NCBI GenBank assembly: GCA_921293015.1
Contig: OV121084.1
Coordinates: 48,271,864 to 48,335,863, forward strand
Length of the DNA: 64,000 bases
Reading direction: 5' to 3'
DNA from: Phorcus lineatus
Lineage: Eukaryota; Mollusca; Gastropoda; Trochida; Trochidae
How positions within the stretch are numbered: position 1 is the first letter of the stretch; each line of letters opens with the position of its first letter. Below the pieces are notes generated by a model. That model did no database searches. It was not told the DNA's origin and saw nothing but the letters and a program-made list of their open reading frames with translations. The position numbers and the translations under genes were made by a program. Positions 1 through 13,362 of this stretch are shown piece by piece.

Positions 1-810
1 TAAGAAAAGAAGAAAACACTAATTGAGATCCAAAACGAAATGTAAAAGGACAACAATGAAAGATAAATGTGAACACGTTTTGACAGGCGCTTTTGCTCTA
101 CTCAGCTTGCTCAGGACCTTATCTGATGGTAATCAGATCGTACTGTTGGAACACTATCTGTGCTGCATGTTTTCTCTTCAAGTCAACAAGCAACCCTATA
201 CATGCAGAAGACCAGTGATTATCATCAATCAGCCATTACAGAAGACTAGCAGACATTCTTCCTTCATATAGACAATTCAGATTCAGTTTGGAAGTTTTGC
301 TAATGGCTACAATCAAAATCAGGCAGTATCTTTTATTTTCATCTTTTAAGGTTACTCCCTCTCAATACTTAAAATGTAACAATTACAAATGTCATATTTC
401 ATCGTTATATTGACATCATAAAAAAAGGAATTTTTTTTATCCCATGTTTAATTTGCATACGAGCATGAAAGTGATGTGACAAACTTGATAAACATTATGA
501 TTATCATAATCATTCTGAGGTCATCACTTATTGGCAGAACTGAATACCTCCTGTTTGGTGAATGTGCAGAAATATTGTAACATAGGAGAATTTTGTACAT
601 TTTCTATGTACAAAGGCAATGAAGGCAGTATTAGTTCAAACAAATAATGCTTTGATTTGACATTTTTAACAATCTGTTCACTTAGAAAACACTTCAAATT
701 AAAATTTTATAAAGTTAAGCACTTCAATACTATAAAAAATCCCTGTTTTACTATGTACTTGATGAAGAATAAAATTCGTTCAATTCAGGAGTGGGGTCAA
801 GTACAATTTT

Positions 811-905
811 CAATGTACTTGTACTTGCCAAGTACCATCTGAAAAAATGTGTACTTGTACTTGGTAAATTAAGAAATACTTGTACTTGTATTTGAGTACA
901 ATGAA
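811..905. repeat. Imperfect TACTTG-rich tandem repeat
   Basis: The motif GTACTTGTACTTG recurs at least four times within about 95 bases, with short spacers. No gene was recognised in 1-1331 apart from this repeat; it is probably intron of the TMEM87-like gene. Confidence 0.5.
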
Positions 906-1331
906 ATGTACTTGACCCTAACCCTGCTTCAATTTACACAAAGATTTTGTACCTATGTACCTATTGAATTATAAGATTTACAGAGTTGAATATGAGTTAG
1001 TTTTCATAATGTGAGAGAGAATTCCTAAGTGGTGGGCAACATTGTCGCCTAGTCGCTCATTTGGTTAGCCTATTGAATGGAGGGGGACATTCCAAGGACC
1101 TTTGGGGTGGGGGACAAATAAAGGTGAGCTGAGGTGAGGTTAATTTTAAGCATTGCTGGGATTCAAAACAATGGATTTTCTCAGACAACACCATATTGGC
1201 AACATCCCTAATATATCAAAGCAGATGTTGAACATCATCTCAACAACTTCATTGGTAAAAGGCAAAAAAGGTCAAAACATTCAGTAACTTGAAGATTAAG
1301 AAACCATCAGCCTGCAAAAGGTCCTCCTCAC

Positions 1332-4300
1332 CTTCGTGGTTTTCTGTGCAGTTTGATGAGTGGTTTCACCTCCCTCACGTTTTCTTCTGCTGCCGGACTT
1401 TGTAACTTCAGAACCGGTATCCTTGATCGTTTGGTTTTCAAAAGTCGGCTACAATTGAATATGCAAACAAGTAACAATGGACGACATCCTTAAAATTACT
1501 CTTGAGATATTCTTTTTAAACATATGTTTTAAATCTATTTTGCACATCAGTTCAAAGTGTTGAAAACGAAAGATACTTTAAAGAATCTCAAAGTGATTTT
1601 CATAATGTTTAATTTTGACTTTGACAGGTGGCTTACACATGTGCAATTCTAAGTTTAACTCATCTTGACTGACTTGAATCCCAAAATGGTAAACATGTGC
1701 AAGAGAAAAAATTACACACCTAATATATAATCATATAACCCTAAAAACACAACCAACCAAAATCTCCCTTTTTGACTGTCAAATATAAGTTTCCCAAATC
1801 AGATTTGACTAACTGGCATCTGGCAGCTGTCGGACATTGTCCAATCTTTGGAGCAGAGACCGATATATCCCTGTCTAAGTGGATAAAAGTGGTAAATATA
1901 TTAACTGAACAATAGTTGTGAATCAGAATACTTTAATAAACCCGTAATAGCAAGTATTTTTAGTAGAAAACAATCTTACACATGTCATTGATAACAAATT
2001 CAGCCTACAGATATTAATGTTTAACATACTTCACTGTGCCAAGAATTACATGGAAATAGCAGTGTAACTTGTGTTTCATTGAACTAGCAATTGACATAAT
2101 TAAAAAGAAATGAAAAAAAACCATCAGAAGAATCTGAAAATATCAAAAGGCACCACCTCAGTAGATAGGCTATACATATGCAAAGTCTCAATAAGTTATG
2201 AAGAGTGCTTTTGCAGTTTAGCTCTAGAAACGAAGCTATGCCCGGATACAGTCCTAACTATAAACATTTCAACCCGTCGGCTATGTCCCGTGCTAAGAAG
2301 TAAAAGTCAGTGTTCGATGGCGCAATTCAAAGCGCCATCTGCCTACATTCTATTTTTAGCAATGGGATTGCCAAGTTTTGATTTATTTTTGTCAGGACAT
2401 CGTTATCAGACAATCAGCTTAAAAAGTTTTTTGTAACATCATGGGAAAACATAAACTGTGTATAAACCAAATATAAAGTGTATAATTATATGTGTGTGCA
2501 AAACACGCATTTACAATATATTCTTAATACATTTATCCTACAGAAGATGATTGTTTAAGATCCTAAGTTTCATTATGCTCAACATCATTGTGACTTAATT
2601 ATGTTTCCATGGACACACAGAAAAAAAACCTCTGAAGAATTCAAAACCCAAAACCCAAAAGGCACCACTTCACACGATGGTTATTCTATCAACACAAAGT
2701 TTCAATGAGCTAGGCCTGATGTTTTTTTAAAATTCTGGACTAGAAATGAAAACTCAAGTTGCAATTTCATGGAAATGGCCAAAAACAAATTTATGTAAGA
2801 TGAAGTTGAAAACCCAAATGACACCACTGCACCACAATTTAGTCTTTGAAAATTTTGAAAATGAAATGTTTCTTCATCCATAACATTTTTTATTTGAGCT
2901 CCTAATTTATGTGTCAATCTAGACTTGCTGAATGTAGACCTAGACTGTATAAAAGGCTCAATTATATACACAGTCATGAAGCAGCACTTCACTGCACGTA
3001 GTGACTGTTTTTTGTACATGTACAAAGTTTCAATGGGTCAGGTATTTTTGTTTTTGAGCTCTGGTCTGCAAATCAAATTCTATGTTGCGTTTCTTTGGAA
3101 ACGACTCAAACTTAATATGGGAGAAGCTGCAAAATCTATGATGATTATTCAATACATTAAGTATTAATAAGCTGAGTTTTATGGCTTATTAGTTCTGGCC
3201 CAAAAAGAACCACCTGCACGGACAGACGGCTTGTTGGACAGAGGAAGGTCATTTCTATATGCCAAGACAAATTTGTTTGTTGGATAAAAAGCCATAACTA
3301 TACAGCTTCATAAGATAAATCATTAAAGATTAATTTTCAGTCATCATGTCCTGAATGAATAATAAATACCCTTGATAACACTCAACAAAATATTTAACTC
3401 CTATGATAAGAATGTATAAATGACTTACAAATATTGCATTCACAACAACAGGCTTGTCTTTGGTGTGATCCTGCAAACCAAAATAAAGACAATTTGAAGG
3501 AGTTTCAACTTAACATTGTGTTAACACCTAAATAACTATTTATTGATTAGAGAATTATTTCATAAATTTCTCAAAAGATTATTTGATTAGAATGCTTTTT
3601 TAAGATGTTACATGCTTGTTAAATATGTAATTTTTTAAAACTTATTATTCATTGTTAATAAGGTTTTTAACAAAATTTGCTTAACTGAATCAAAGGATGT
3701 TAAAATGAGTAAACAAAGCTAATATTTTCAGAAACACAGTACTTGCAGTTTTCCTTATTGTATAATTACAATCACAATTATTCCTTTTAAAGTTTTGAAG
3801 TTCTTTCCACTGTAAGATACTCCAGAAAAACATTCATAGAAATTATACAAGTCTCTCTTACCACTTAGTGAGCTTCGAAAATATCGATCAAGACTTATTC
3901 GTATTGATCTCTGAAAATATTAACTTAATCTATGTTGAAAGAATACATGATATCATGATGAACAAGGTTACACTGGTGCAAGTAAAATATCACAAATCAG
4001 CCCTGTAGTCTTGTTGTTTAGGTCAGTCGTTCTTCAATATACGAGAGAACATAACACAACTTACATCAAGGAAAATATTATTTTCATTCCCTCCACATGA
4101 AAACATTGTTTTATTGGTCAAGAACTCCATTTGTTTGATGTCAACATCCTTGGAGAAGACAAACCGGGGCCTCAACAAGTAACCTAACTGTCTGTTCTGA
4201 AACAAATGAATAATCAACAATAAACCCATTGAAACAGTGAAAGTATGAAAATAGAGCTCTGAAGCTGATAAGTCGCTGCACTAGAAGCTGACTTTGCGAA

Positions 4301-7300
4301 AATGTAATGGACATTTCACAACCCCCAGCGAATAACTTAATCTAGTTTGGGCATGTTATAACTCTGAAGAGATAGATATGAAAGCTGGTGAGATTTTTTA
4401 TATGATCACAGCACACTTACTGAGTCACCATCAATGCCATCATACTCTTGTGCACATGGAGAGAGTCGAACCACCCAGTTAGCTACCACATCAACAGCCT
4501 CGTCACCTTCACAGGAAACTGGAACACACAGAACAACTTCTTTTTTTTTTCTGATAAGAAAAACCCTTAATCTAGAAGGTCTGCACGTGAATAAATCAAA
4601 TGAGTAGCATAGATATAATTCATCTCTCATTTCAACTTTTCTTCCCTTTATTGATTATTTTTAAATCACAACAGATAATTATCTCAATATCTATGTCTTT
4701 ATTATCTTTATTTATATATATATATATATATACATATATCTATATTATATATCTGAATGAAAGAAGCTTGTAAAAGTCATGTATAAAACAAGTGTTTGCC
4801 ACTAACATGGCAATGTCCCCTGCCGTTATGAGTGCCTGAGTCATCCGCTGTTGTAGGCTGTCGTCAAATATGAAAACTCTAGGGGCTAAGCTTTACGAGA
4901 TATTGCGTTAACAATGTATTACACAGTGGTCAAAGTGTCATGGTGACGTCATGGTCACCAATGTCGACTGGCTTCTGAGTCTTCCTCCATTGAAAGCTGT
5001 CACCAAATATGAACACTCTAGGTGCTAAGCTTCAAGAGTTATCGCGTTAACAAGAATCTGGACTTACGTACATACGGACAGACGCCGCTGAATTAACAGT
5101 CACCCAACAATAAATCTTTAAATGTGTCAATTGAAAGCACAATATATTCACATTGCCTTTAGATACAACCACTTCATTAAATTTACACCATGTTTTCAAA
5201 ATCTTGCTGACAATTGAACATTTGGAATTTTCAACTTACAAAGAGAATGAGATGTTGACTGCCACATTGTAGTAGTAATGTATTCACAGTGAAATCTTAG
5301 GTTAAGTGATAAAAGACAATGAATATTGAAAATTATGGGAAATCTTGACATTCTGATAACTATTTGGGTCATGTTTATCAATCAAATACTATTTATAGAA
5401 TATGAAAAGAAATTCCTCAATCAAAGATGCCGTTGTGTCTAAAGTTGCTGTAGCATGATTATCTAAATTTTATTTCTTCAACTTTGGCCATTTTATGTTA
5501 GTTTAGCAAAATATGTCTCCTTTCTCAACATGATTTACCAAAGTTGAAGAGAAAAATGTCACATATCAAGAAAACCTTATAAATTTTCCTAGTTGTTTCA
5601 AAGACCTTCCGTAAACAGGTTGTTTGTGTTTGCTTAAAATAGTCCTTCAACACTTACTGGTCACAGTGATTGTGGTTCCTGCAAAGGCACTTTTGGAAAA
5701 AGCGTGTATAGGCGACTTCTGAAAAAATAGGAAAGTACAACACTTAGCAGTTTAAATAAACACGTGTCACCTATACCTGTCTACATCTGAATCTGAGAAT
5801 CTGTTCTAACATTGCAATATGAAAAAAAAGAAAAGCCAACAAATTCATGATTTCTCAAAATGTTTAGAGACTAGATACCTAACGTTCATAAGACATAGTT
5901 GACAACACTCATGCGTAACAAGGTCACTGTTACATTTAAATACACATATAAACATAATATAAAACTGTTTCAGAGAGAGATGATTAAATAATCCAAAACA
6001 TTTTAAAACGAATGGAAAAAAAATTGTCACAGGAATTTTAACTTCTCAAAAGACTTCAGCACATTTGATAAAACAAGTTCTGGAACTGATAAGACAATAG
6101 ATATTTCCCATGTTCTTTCTCTCGACATGGTTTATATAAACAGGTTAGAAATATTCACAAGGTAACAACTATTCATCTCTGATTACAACAAACCAATGAA
6201 GATTTTAACTAAAGGAGCAGCTGTCACCACTCAACGGCTTATCAATTATTACAAATATTGTCGGTCTCTTTAAAAAAAACCCGGAATAATCGCTTACAAG
6301 ATTAACAATAAATCAAGTACTTTCTTTCACAAATTTCAAAGATGATAGCAAGCCAGTTCTTAAAATATAGTTCAATGCCAGAATTGAGGAGATATGTAAG
6401 GCTAAATAAAGAACGTTTTGTAGAAGGAAGCCGAGAGTGCATAAACAGCTTGGGTATGTGTTTGAACATGCATAGTAACCTATTTGTTTAGCAGACTCAC
6501 TAAAATCGGTTTGCGACAAATTCTATTTTAGCAAAAGGAATTTAGGATTGAAGCTGATGAAAATCCAAATGTTGTCTTTGAGTTTAGTCAAAACGTCCAT
6601 TGTCCCAAGCTAAAACTAAAAAAACACATCTTTTGCAACACTGAATATAGCCCTTGTGACACTATTTGAATATGCCATATAAAGCTGACAACACATCAAT
6701 AAGGATCCAGGAACAGCTGTTGGATACAGATCAAACTCATGTCACAATCACTTGCAATTCACATGATTATACCTATATTTCAATATTCTCTGTCTATATT
6801 TTGTGGTGCTTACCTGTGCAGAATTTGTCAAATGTTATTGTATACATTATATTGTGACAGTGATAACGCCAAATTTTAGGAATAGCGGAACAACAATGGA
6901 ACAAAATTATGAATTAAAAAGAACATGTGTTTTAAATTCAAAGGGTCACTTTTGCAAGACAAATTTAATCCACGCCAGGCAAGTAGTTCATCACTCACAC
7001 GAATTGTTTCCCTGACGTTTGCAGCAACTACAGCTTACAGAGAAGTGTGACTAAGTGCATAAACTTATAATGTAGTACGTCATTTACTTATTGACACTGA
7101 ACTGATTCCTAACCCCTGCATCATTATCATCATTTATATCAATATCAATGAATGAATGAATAAAGCCTACATCCTTGACTTTAGATATCACTATTAACAA
7201 CTAAACCTAACTCAGGCCATCAGTTCAATTGTTATTATTTAACAAGTATCCATGTATATTGGACCTGATATCTACATTTATGTGCATTTATAAGTCTGTT

Positions 7301-10300
7301 TTTAGATTTTCTTGGAAAACCAGTATTTGTCATTTGTATGTTTTTTTGACATGAAAAATGTTTTTCTTTTGGACAATTATGTTCAAATAAATGCTTCTCG
7401 ATTTCTTTTATGTTACAACCATAGAAGTTATAAATTGCCGAATATCAAACCCTACTTTTTTCATACGTCTAAACACTTAACATTTTATCAATCCATCATG
7501 ATTTATGAACATTTCCTTGTAAAGAACAATTTTCTGAAGTTGAATTTCATTGTCTAATGTAACCATGAATGCTGTGGATTTTTCCAAATAAACTAGGATT
7601 TCCGACTAAGCCGTAATATCAATATATCGGTATATTGAAATACAGAAACAACATTTACATAAGGGTTAACATTCTGATATATCCAATAAATTGGACAATA
7701 AATTTTTTTTCAGAATTCCGAATAACAAATGATTTCACTGAAAGTTAAAAACAAACTGTGTATTCACAAAGTGAGAAAAGTGCAAATGTGTTCAGGCTCC
7801 AAACTATAGTCACTAGCTTTTTTGTGTCGCAGTTAATTGTAAAACGTAAATGAGGAGCGAAACCCATTCTTACTAGGGTTCAAAAGACGTTGGTGTATCA
7901 AATAAAAAAGATAATTAATGATGACAGAATTGGACTTTAAAAAAAATAAAATTGAATCAGTCATTGGTGAATATAACAATTAAACATGTTACATTTGCTA
8001 GTGACTGATGATAACTATGTTCTGATATCATCAAACAATGCTCTAACGTAATGATACATTAAACTTGGAAAATAATTCACAGGAACCAACTCAATGTAAA
8101 CCCAAACCAATTTCAATGAAAATTCAAAGATTTGATATAATAATAAAAAGAACTGAATATTATCATATTTATCAATTTGACATTAATATGTTTAACCAAC
8201 TTTTTAACTATGAAATAAACATGGTATATAGAGCTGATAAAAAAGGCAAACATTCCAGTTTTCAAAAAGCAGACATTGCAGACATAATGCCTGCCTCAGC
8301 CTGTTGCCCATACGTGAAAGGGATCAAGACAAATTGTACGAATTTTGATCCCCCAAGTACAGAATTTTGAAAGCATCAGTTTACAGACAACATCAGACGC
8401 TCCATGCCATCATCTGGTCATTCCACAGACATCAAAAAGAAAAGGTTTTATTTAAAAATCTTATATTTACCTATCTTTATTGGGAAATTAACAGGAATGA
8501 ACGTTTCATTTATGTAAAGCCAGTTAAATAATCCTTTTTAATGTCAGTGTCACCTCTTAACATTTTGCATTGCCAATTTCATTATTTAGAATTATTCATA
8601 AATTATTTGTGATTATATGTTATAAAAATAATAAAAGTAAACACATGTTGGTTTTCTGTCAACGTAGCATCCTCGGTCACCCAGGGCTTGATGTTTCTAT
8701 ACTCTTCACAAGGCACTCTGGAGAAATTACAGGCCACTGAGTGTTGTTATGAAACAATAACCCAATGAAACAGTGTTATACACAGGGCTCAAGGTAATTA
8801 TTTGGACCGAGGGGTATTTCACTCCTCAAAATAAAAATTTAAGAGTAACATTATCACGTGAAAAAGATAAGGAGTATTTTAGGGTTTATCGTTTTCAGAT
8901 CCTCATTCCAAGTTAGCACCTTTTTCGATGTTAGTCGTTGATTATATTTCCCACATGTTTAATCTGTAAATAAATGAGAGATTTTTCTTTTATGGAATAT
9001 AAACTTGGTAATATTTGTTTTCATACAGGTTGACATCAAGTCAGTGGCTACTATTCGAGATGTAAAGATCAGACATGTACAAATGAAACTTTATTTGACA
9101 AGTGACGATCACTCCTGTAAACAAATATCCGACTCATATTCTGGGAAAGTTGTGCGTATCTTGTCACTCATCGGTTTCATTTTTAATGCGTATATTTGAA
9201 TGATCCGTGCGTATTTTACGCAGTTAGCATCTTATCTGGAGCCCTGTATACATCATGCAGAAATATGTTTGATAATGCTGAGTTTATAACAGTCTCTCTG
9301 AGCATGCATGCTCAGAAATTTGAATTTGAAATATAAAAAGAAAATCTTTCCTCCATACTCTCTCCACAGAGGTAGCTCTGACATTAATTCCTATACAACC
9401 TCTGATCTAAAACGAGCTCTTCTCAAGCTTCTAACAGGTTCCCCTGGCCATTTGGAGTATTAATTTCAATATTTACTTGCAGGTGAAAGAGGAGTTATGG
9501 CCTACCTTTAGAATCCCTCACCAAGAATTTTTTTTCATTCGAGAACACTTTTCTTACCAGACATGCACAGACGCCATTATCATTGAAGCGAGAGTTGTTC
9601 GACTTGGCGCCACTTACATTTTTCATGACTTTTGCAAGGTTGTGGGTTTTGGAAATTTTAGCTCTTGGGGAACCAATGGATGATCTTATTTCACACTAAG
9701 CACCATGCTAACATTGTTCCTTGTGGTTAGTGTTAATGTCAAAGGATTGTCACAGTCATATTTTCAAGAAATATGTTACTTTTGTGTCAGTAGGCGATGA
9801 TTCTCTTCGATTTCGACATACAATCGGGTTTTTGATTGACGGTTTACTTACCCTTAGATACATTTGACGATTATATATAACCCTTGGAACCCCTCTTAGA
9901 CGATGCATTTAGCAGATGTTAGGTAGAACTGTAATTTTAGGTTGATTTCAGTCATCTTGTGTAAGAATTGCCATATTTCTTTTCTAACGTTACCAAGTAA
10001 TTGGGTGTTTGCAGTGCATCTTGTTTCGATTACTGACAATAGTTACAAGTTAACCCTTGGCCACATTCTGATATTCACATTCTTTCGATTGGATGCATTT
10101 TCATTTCAAGAGTAAGAGTTAATGTAATGTAGACATGTAAGCCTTGTTTCATCTTGACTGCTCAATATCCTGGCCCATTATCTTAAACGTGTTACGAAAC
10201 GTACAAATTGGAAGTCACTAAAATCAACGACACGATCAATTGGGCTAGGTCTTTCCTGTGAATCCTTTAATGTTTTATTAAAAAATAACTATGTACATTC

Positions 10301-12195
10301 AAAGCCATGATACACAAAATAATGTGATCTAGCTGTGGCTTCCAATCATTTATTTAAAAAAAATATAGAATTTTAGGCAAAACCGCTTTGTAGCTGGTTC
10401 GCGAGCGAGGAAGGGAATTAATTCTGGTCTCGTTCCCCTCATGCAGAGCTATAACATTAATTCCCGTGTCTGGGACCAAGCACACCTTGCCTAGTATGTA
10501 ACGGCTCTTGCGGCCCAAAATATGTGTATTTCACTCTTTCATGAATGTATATGGTATTTGTGTAGACCTAAGACATGCGTTTTTCATGATTTAAAAAATG
10601 TTGGACCACTCGACATTTTTCCTATAGAGAAAATGGTCCCACATTTACCAAATAGCATGCTTTTGGATCCGAAATGGCGGAAAATGTGGGATCAGTTGAT
10701 ATTTTCCAATATGAGTGTAAAACATTGGTCCCACATTCAGAAATAAAATTTTAAATTGCAATATCAAAGTGTGAAATATATTAATAAAAATTGAATTTTA
10801 CAAAAACTATGTCAGATGGAAAAAGAAATATATTCAATTATTTTATATTTATTATTTTCCATAAAACAGCCATTCGTCTTACTGCCACAAGGTACCTTTC
10901 CAACCAATTTCATTATAAAAGATGGGAACTGATTATCAATTCAAACAATCAAATTTTTATATCAAACTGTGAAATATTTTAACAACAATGAACATTCCTG
11001 AAATCACTTTACATGTGGCAGAAATGAAAATTTGTAATGTTAAAAAAAATGGGAAAAATAACTAGTTTATATGAAATAATTTATGAAATCCAATTATGTA
11101 CATCGACCAATGACATTATGAAATTGTAAATACAAATGATAATAAGTTGTGATCTTTGACCTGGTTACAACTTCAACCAATGGCAAGAGACAGCTCATTT
11201 AATAAATTATATTCATGATATGTGTCTTTCTTTCCGCAACTTTTCTGTACATTTATCGTCGTAAAAATCAGTTCCCATCTTGTTCAGTTTGAAAACAAAT
11301 AAAATATCATTTCAAATTGCCTTTATTGTGAATATAATTCATTGCTGTTTTTGTAATTATCTCATCATACCTTGAAAATGTACTCACCCTGAAATGTGGG
11401 ACCACTTGTTGCGGCCGCCTAATGGGTAGCGTACCAGGTGGTCCCACATTTTCATATTTACAATATTTGTCTATGAAGTCACCAGAAAATAAAAAATTGC
11501 ATTCTTTATTATTTGCCAAATGATGTTTAACACGTTATGAATTTAAGTTTGTACAAATGCATTTTTTTAGTTACAATACGAAACAAAAAGTCCTAGCTTC
11601 AGTGTGAACCACAGGAGTTATTTCCCTTGCTTTCTAGCGAAGCAACTATAAAGCAGTTTCGCCGAATTTTATGGTGAGGGATTCTAAAGGTGCTCCGGAA
11701 TGATTTCAGAAACTTTAATTTTGAGTATGACAAGTGGACCATCAATTACCCCCATTCTATGTCTTAGATGTCTTGTATGTGGAATATATGGGATTTGAGA
11801 GGAATAAACTAATGCAAAAAGTGGTTGGATTATTAGCCCTGTTTGAAATGCATTACCCTTATCCTAGACAAACTTACACTGAAATAATTGACAGTGATCC
11901 AAGATATTAAGGTACAGCAAGAACTGCGTTCACTCACTCATGCTCACGAGTCATAACAGTCATGGATCTCAACCACCATTCCACATCCTGTTGGACTATT
12001 CAATCAAGGAAATAATTTTCACATAATCGTTTATACCACTAACGAGAATTGTCAAGTTTATATGCATCTTGATCATAAAGGAGCAATAATAATTACCTCA
12101 TTGTATTTTACTGTCCATACTCCAACTTCCGGCAAAGCTAAAACCTGTGACAGGGTTAGCAAAGATAGTATCCATCGCTGCACACAAGTCGCCAT
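1332..12195 (-). CDS. TMEM87: TMEM87-like GOLD-domain Golgi membrane protein, 5' part (six exons, gene runs off left edge)
   Basis: Six GT-AG exons on the minus strand join in frame: 12195-12097, 5718-5658, 4518-4421, 4196-4065, 3470-3429 and 1448-1332, giving 183 residues with no stop. The ATG at 12195 opens a clear signal peptide (MATCVQRWILSLLTLSQVLA). The next part follows the luminal GOLD domain of human TMEM87A/B: a Trp (GVWTVKY, about 25-31), F-x-K-x-x-F-x-x-T-T-I (about 39-50), a Cys, a Trp, then SPCAQEY (about 73-79), and a later Cys in FSCGGNE. TMEM87 proteins sit in the Golgi and carry seven membrane helices after this domain; those exons must lie left of the window. Exon 6 encodes a polar linker with a basic GSRRKREGG run, a possible furin-type site. 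Intron 1 is 6.4 kb and full of repeats. The domain match is by eye; another GOLD-type seven-helix family (GPR107/108, TMEM145) is possible but fits less well. Confidence 0.62.
2100..3260. repeat. Diverged tandem copies of a dispersed repeat (intronic)
   Basis: The phrases AAAGGCACCAC(C/T)(T/A)C and CAAAGTTTCAAT(G/A)(A/G)G recur around 2145, 2660, 2695 and 3025, separated by similar AT-rich spacers. This suggests several old tandem copies of one repeat unit of a few hundred bases. A CACGGACAGACGGC segment at about 3216 resembles the end of another repeat near 5075. It lies in the intron between the last two visible TMEM87-like exons and has no coding signal. Confidence 0.4.
4708..4752. repeat. 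(TA)n microsatellite
   Basis: An uninterrupted TA run followed by imperfect TATATC copies, inside an intron of the TMEM87-like gene. Confidence 0.8.
4790..5100. repeat. Two tandem copies of a dispersed repeat
   Basis: A unit containing GCTGTC(G/A)(T/C)CAAATATGAA(A/C)ACTCTAGG(G/T)GCTAAGCTT and ending GCGTTAACAA appears at about 4858-4914 and again at 4996-5052. The second copy runs into ACGGACAGACG. This resembles dispersed repeats common in mollusc introns. Confidence 0.55.
7240..7560. repeat. Diverged copy of a MITE family also at 53.1 and 54.9 kb
   Basis: The stretch CATGTATATTGGAC, then GTGCATTTATAAG, then TTGGAAAACCAGTATTTGTCA matches, in order and spacing, the element at 53115-53580 and the inverted copy at 54888-55245. 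Its termini are too diverged to place. Confidence 0.5.
7610..7885. repeat. Dispersed repeat (copy 1), related to 31970-32135
   Basis: ATATATCGGTATATTG(A)AATACAGAAAC near the start and AAATGAGGAGCGAAACCCAT(T)CTTACT near the end are both shared with 31970-32135, in the same order. Neither copy codes for anything. Confidence 0.5.
9357..9412. repeat. Solo terminal inverted repeat of the 19.8 kb MITE family
   Basis: CTCTCC-ACAGAGGTAGCTCTGACATTAATTCCTATACAACCTCTG closely matches the inverted end of the MITE at 19789-20257. No matching right end was found within a few kilobases, so this looks like a broken copy. Confidence 0.55.
9504..11691. mobile_element. Nested inverted repeats, probably a degraded non-autonomous DNA transposon
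   Basis: A 20-base sequence (ACCTTTAGAATCCCTCACCA) at 9504-9523 recurs exactly as its reverse complement at 11672-11691. A second, diverged inverted pair lies at about 10366-10430 and 11600-11675. A third pair (AGATGGGAACTGAT) lies at 10920-10933 and 11267-11280. The motif TGGTCCCACATT recurs in both orientations at about 10632, 10681, 10734, 11392 and 11438. No transposase was recognised. It lies in intron 1 of the TMEM87-like gene. Confidence 0.5.
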
Positions 12196-12290
12196 CTTGC
12201 TTTGACAACTCGTAAATTACTGTTACGCAGTAAATGAAATGACGTCGAAATAAATTACGTGTCGTTTTGATCGTCTGTATCAGTTCTGGA
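12196..12290 (-). promoter_or_regulatory. Probable TMEM87 promoter-proximal region
   Basis: The sequence just upstream of the minus-strand ATG holds a CRE-like TGACGTC (12240-12246) and an ACGTG core nearby, and the start codon sits in a good ATGGCG context. No TATA box was seen. The role is inferred from position only. Confidence 0.3.
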
Positions 12291-12485
12291 TTTTTTATGA
12301 TTATACTTTATTCGAAACCCTGAAAACATTTCACGTCTGGTGTAAAATGTATTTAAACATGTAACTTCGCTGCAGCTCTAATGTTTCTCAGATTTGGCCG
12401 TCTCAAAAGTTACTTGGGCTTTTTAAAAGCATCGCCAACTTCACAATATTAACTACCGCGGTTAACCTGAAGGATATCCAGAGAT

Positions 12486-12620
12486 TGGCTCCTTTTTCAT
12501 TTCATAGATATCCAAAAGGACATTTTAAGACAAGTAGATGTCTATATTTAGAATTGTTGGCTCCTTTTTCATTCCATAGATATCCAAAAGAAAAGGTTTT
12601 GTTTAAAAATCTTGTTTTTT
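12486..12620. repeat. Short tandem duplication linked to a dispersed repeat
   Basis: GGCTCCTTTTTCATT(T/C)CATAGATATCCAAAAG occurs twice, 73 bases apart. The second copy continues into AAAAGGTTTT(G)TTTAAAAATCTTG, which matches sequence at about 8418-8475. No gene is seen in 12300-13100. Confidence 0.5.
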
Positions 12621-13362
12621 ACCTAGGAAAATAAAATAAAAAACAATTTAAAGAGACCATTCGAGTGGCTTTCATCCGCCATCTTGAAATGTGAGCATTG
12701 CGAGAAATCAAATGTGCTGTATTATGCTAATTCATTGAAAAATTTAAGAAATAACTAATAGATTGTTGGCAGAGGGGCATGTTTACAAATAATTCATAAT
12801 AAAAGTTGTCAGTTACGATAATGTTTTGTCGTAGTAATGCATTCCACATTCGTAGCTCCGATGATTGGCTTCATTTCACGAAGTTTTTTTCTTTTTTGAT
12901 CGATAGCCTACACTTTATTCTTTGTCAAACTGTTAAATCTTAAACAACTGAAATGTAAAACTCATGTACATATTTGAAATTAAGTGTGAAAAGAATCATG
13001 TAAAAATCATAGATATTTGTTAACAGGAAAGTCCTCCTGAATTTCGTTTCCACAAAAAATACCCCGCTCGAATGGTCCCTTTAAAGGGGGGTACATGGAG
13101 TTGGGAACAGGTCAAAATGCCCACACTGTGCCCAGTCAAAATGGCCAAAGGAAAAAGTCAAAACGGCCAAAGAACAAGTAAAAATGGCCATTATATTTTT
13201 ATGATCATAACATAAAAGAATCTTCTCACTGCCATGTTATTTTAGCCTAATGAAGACCTGCTACTAATTAAGCTGTTGTTCTGATATTCTTTATTTATTT
13301 CGGTACTGAAGAGGCCTCAGGCCTATAGTACATATAAAAAAAGTAGTTCGGATTTACATAAG

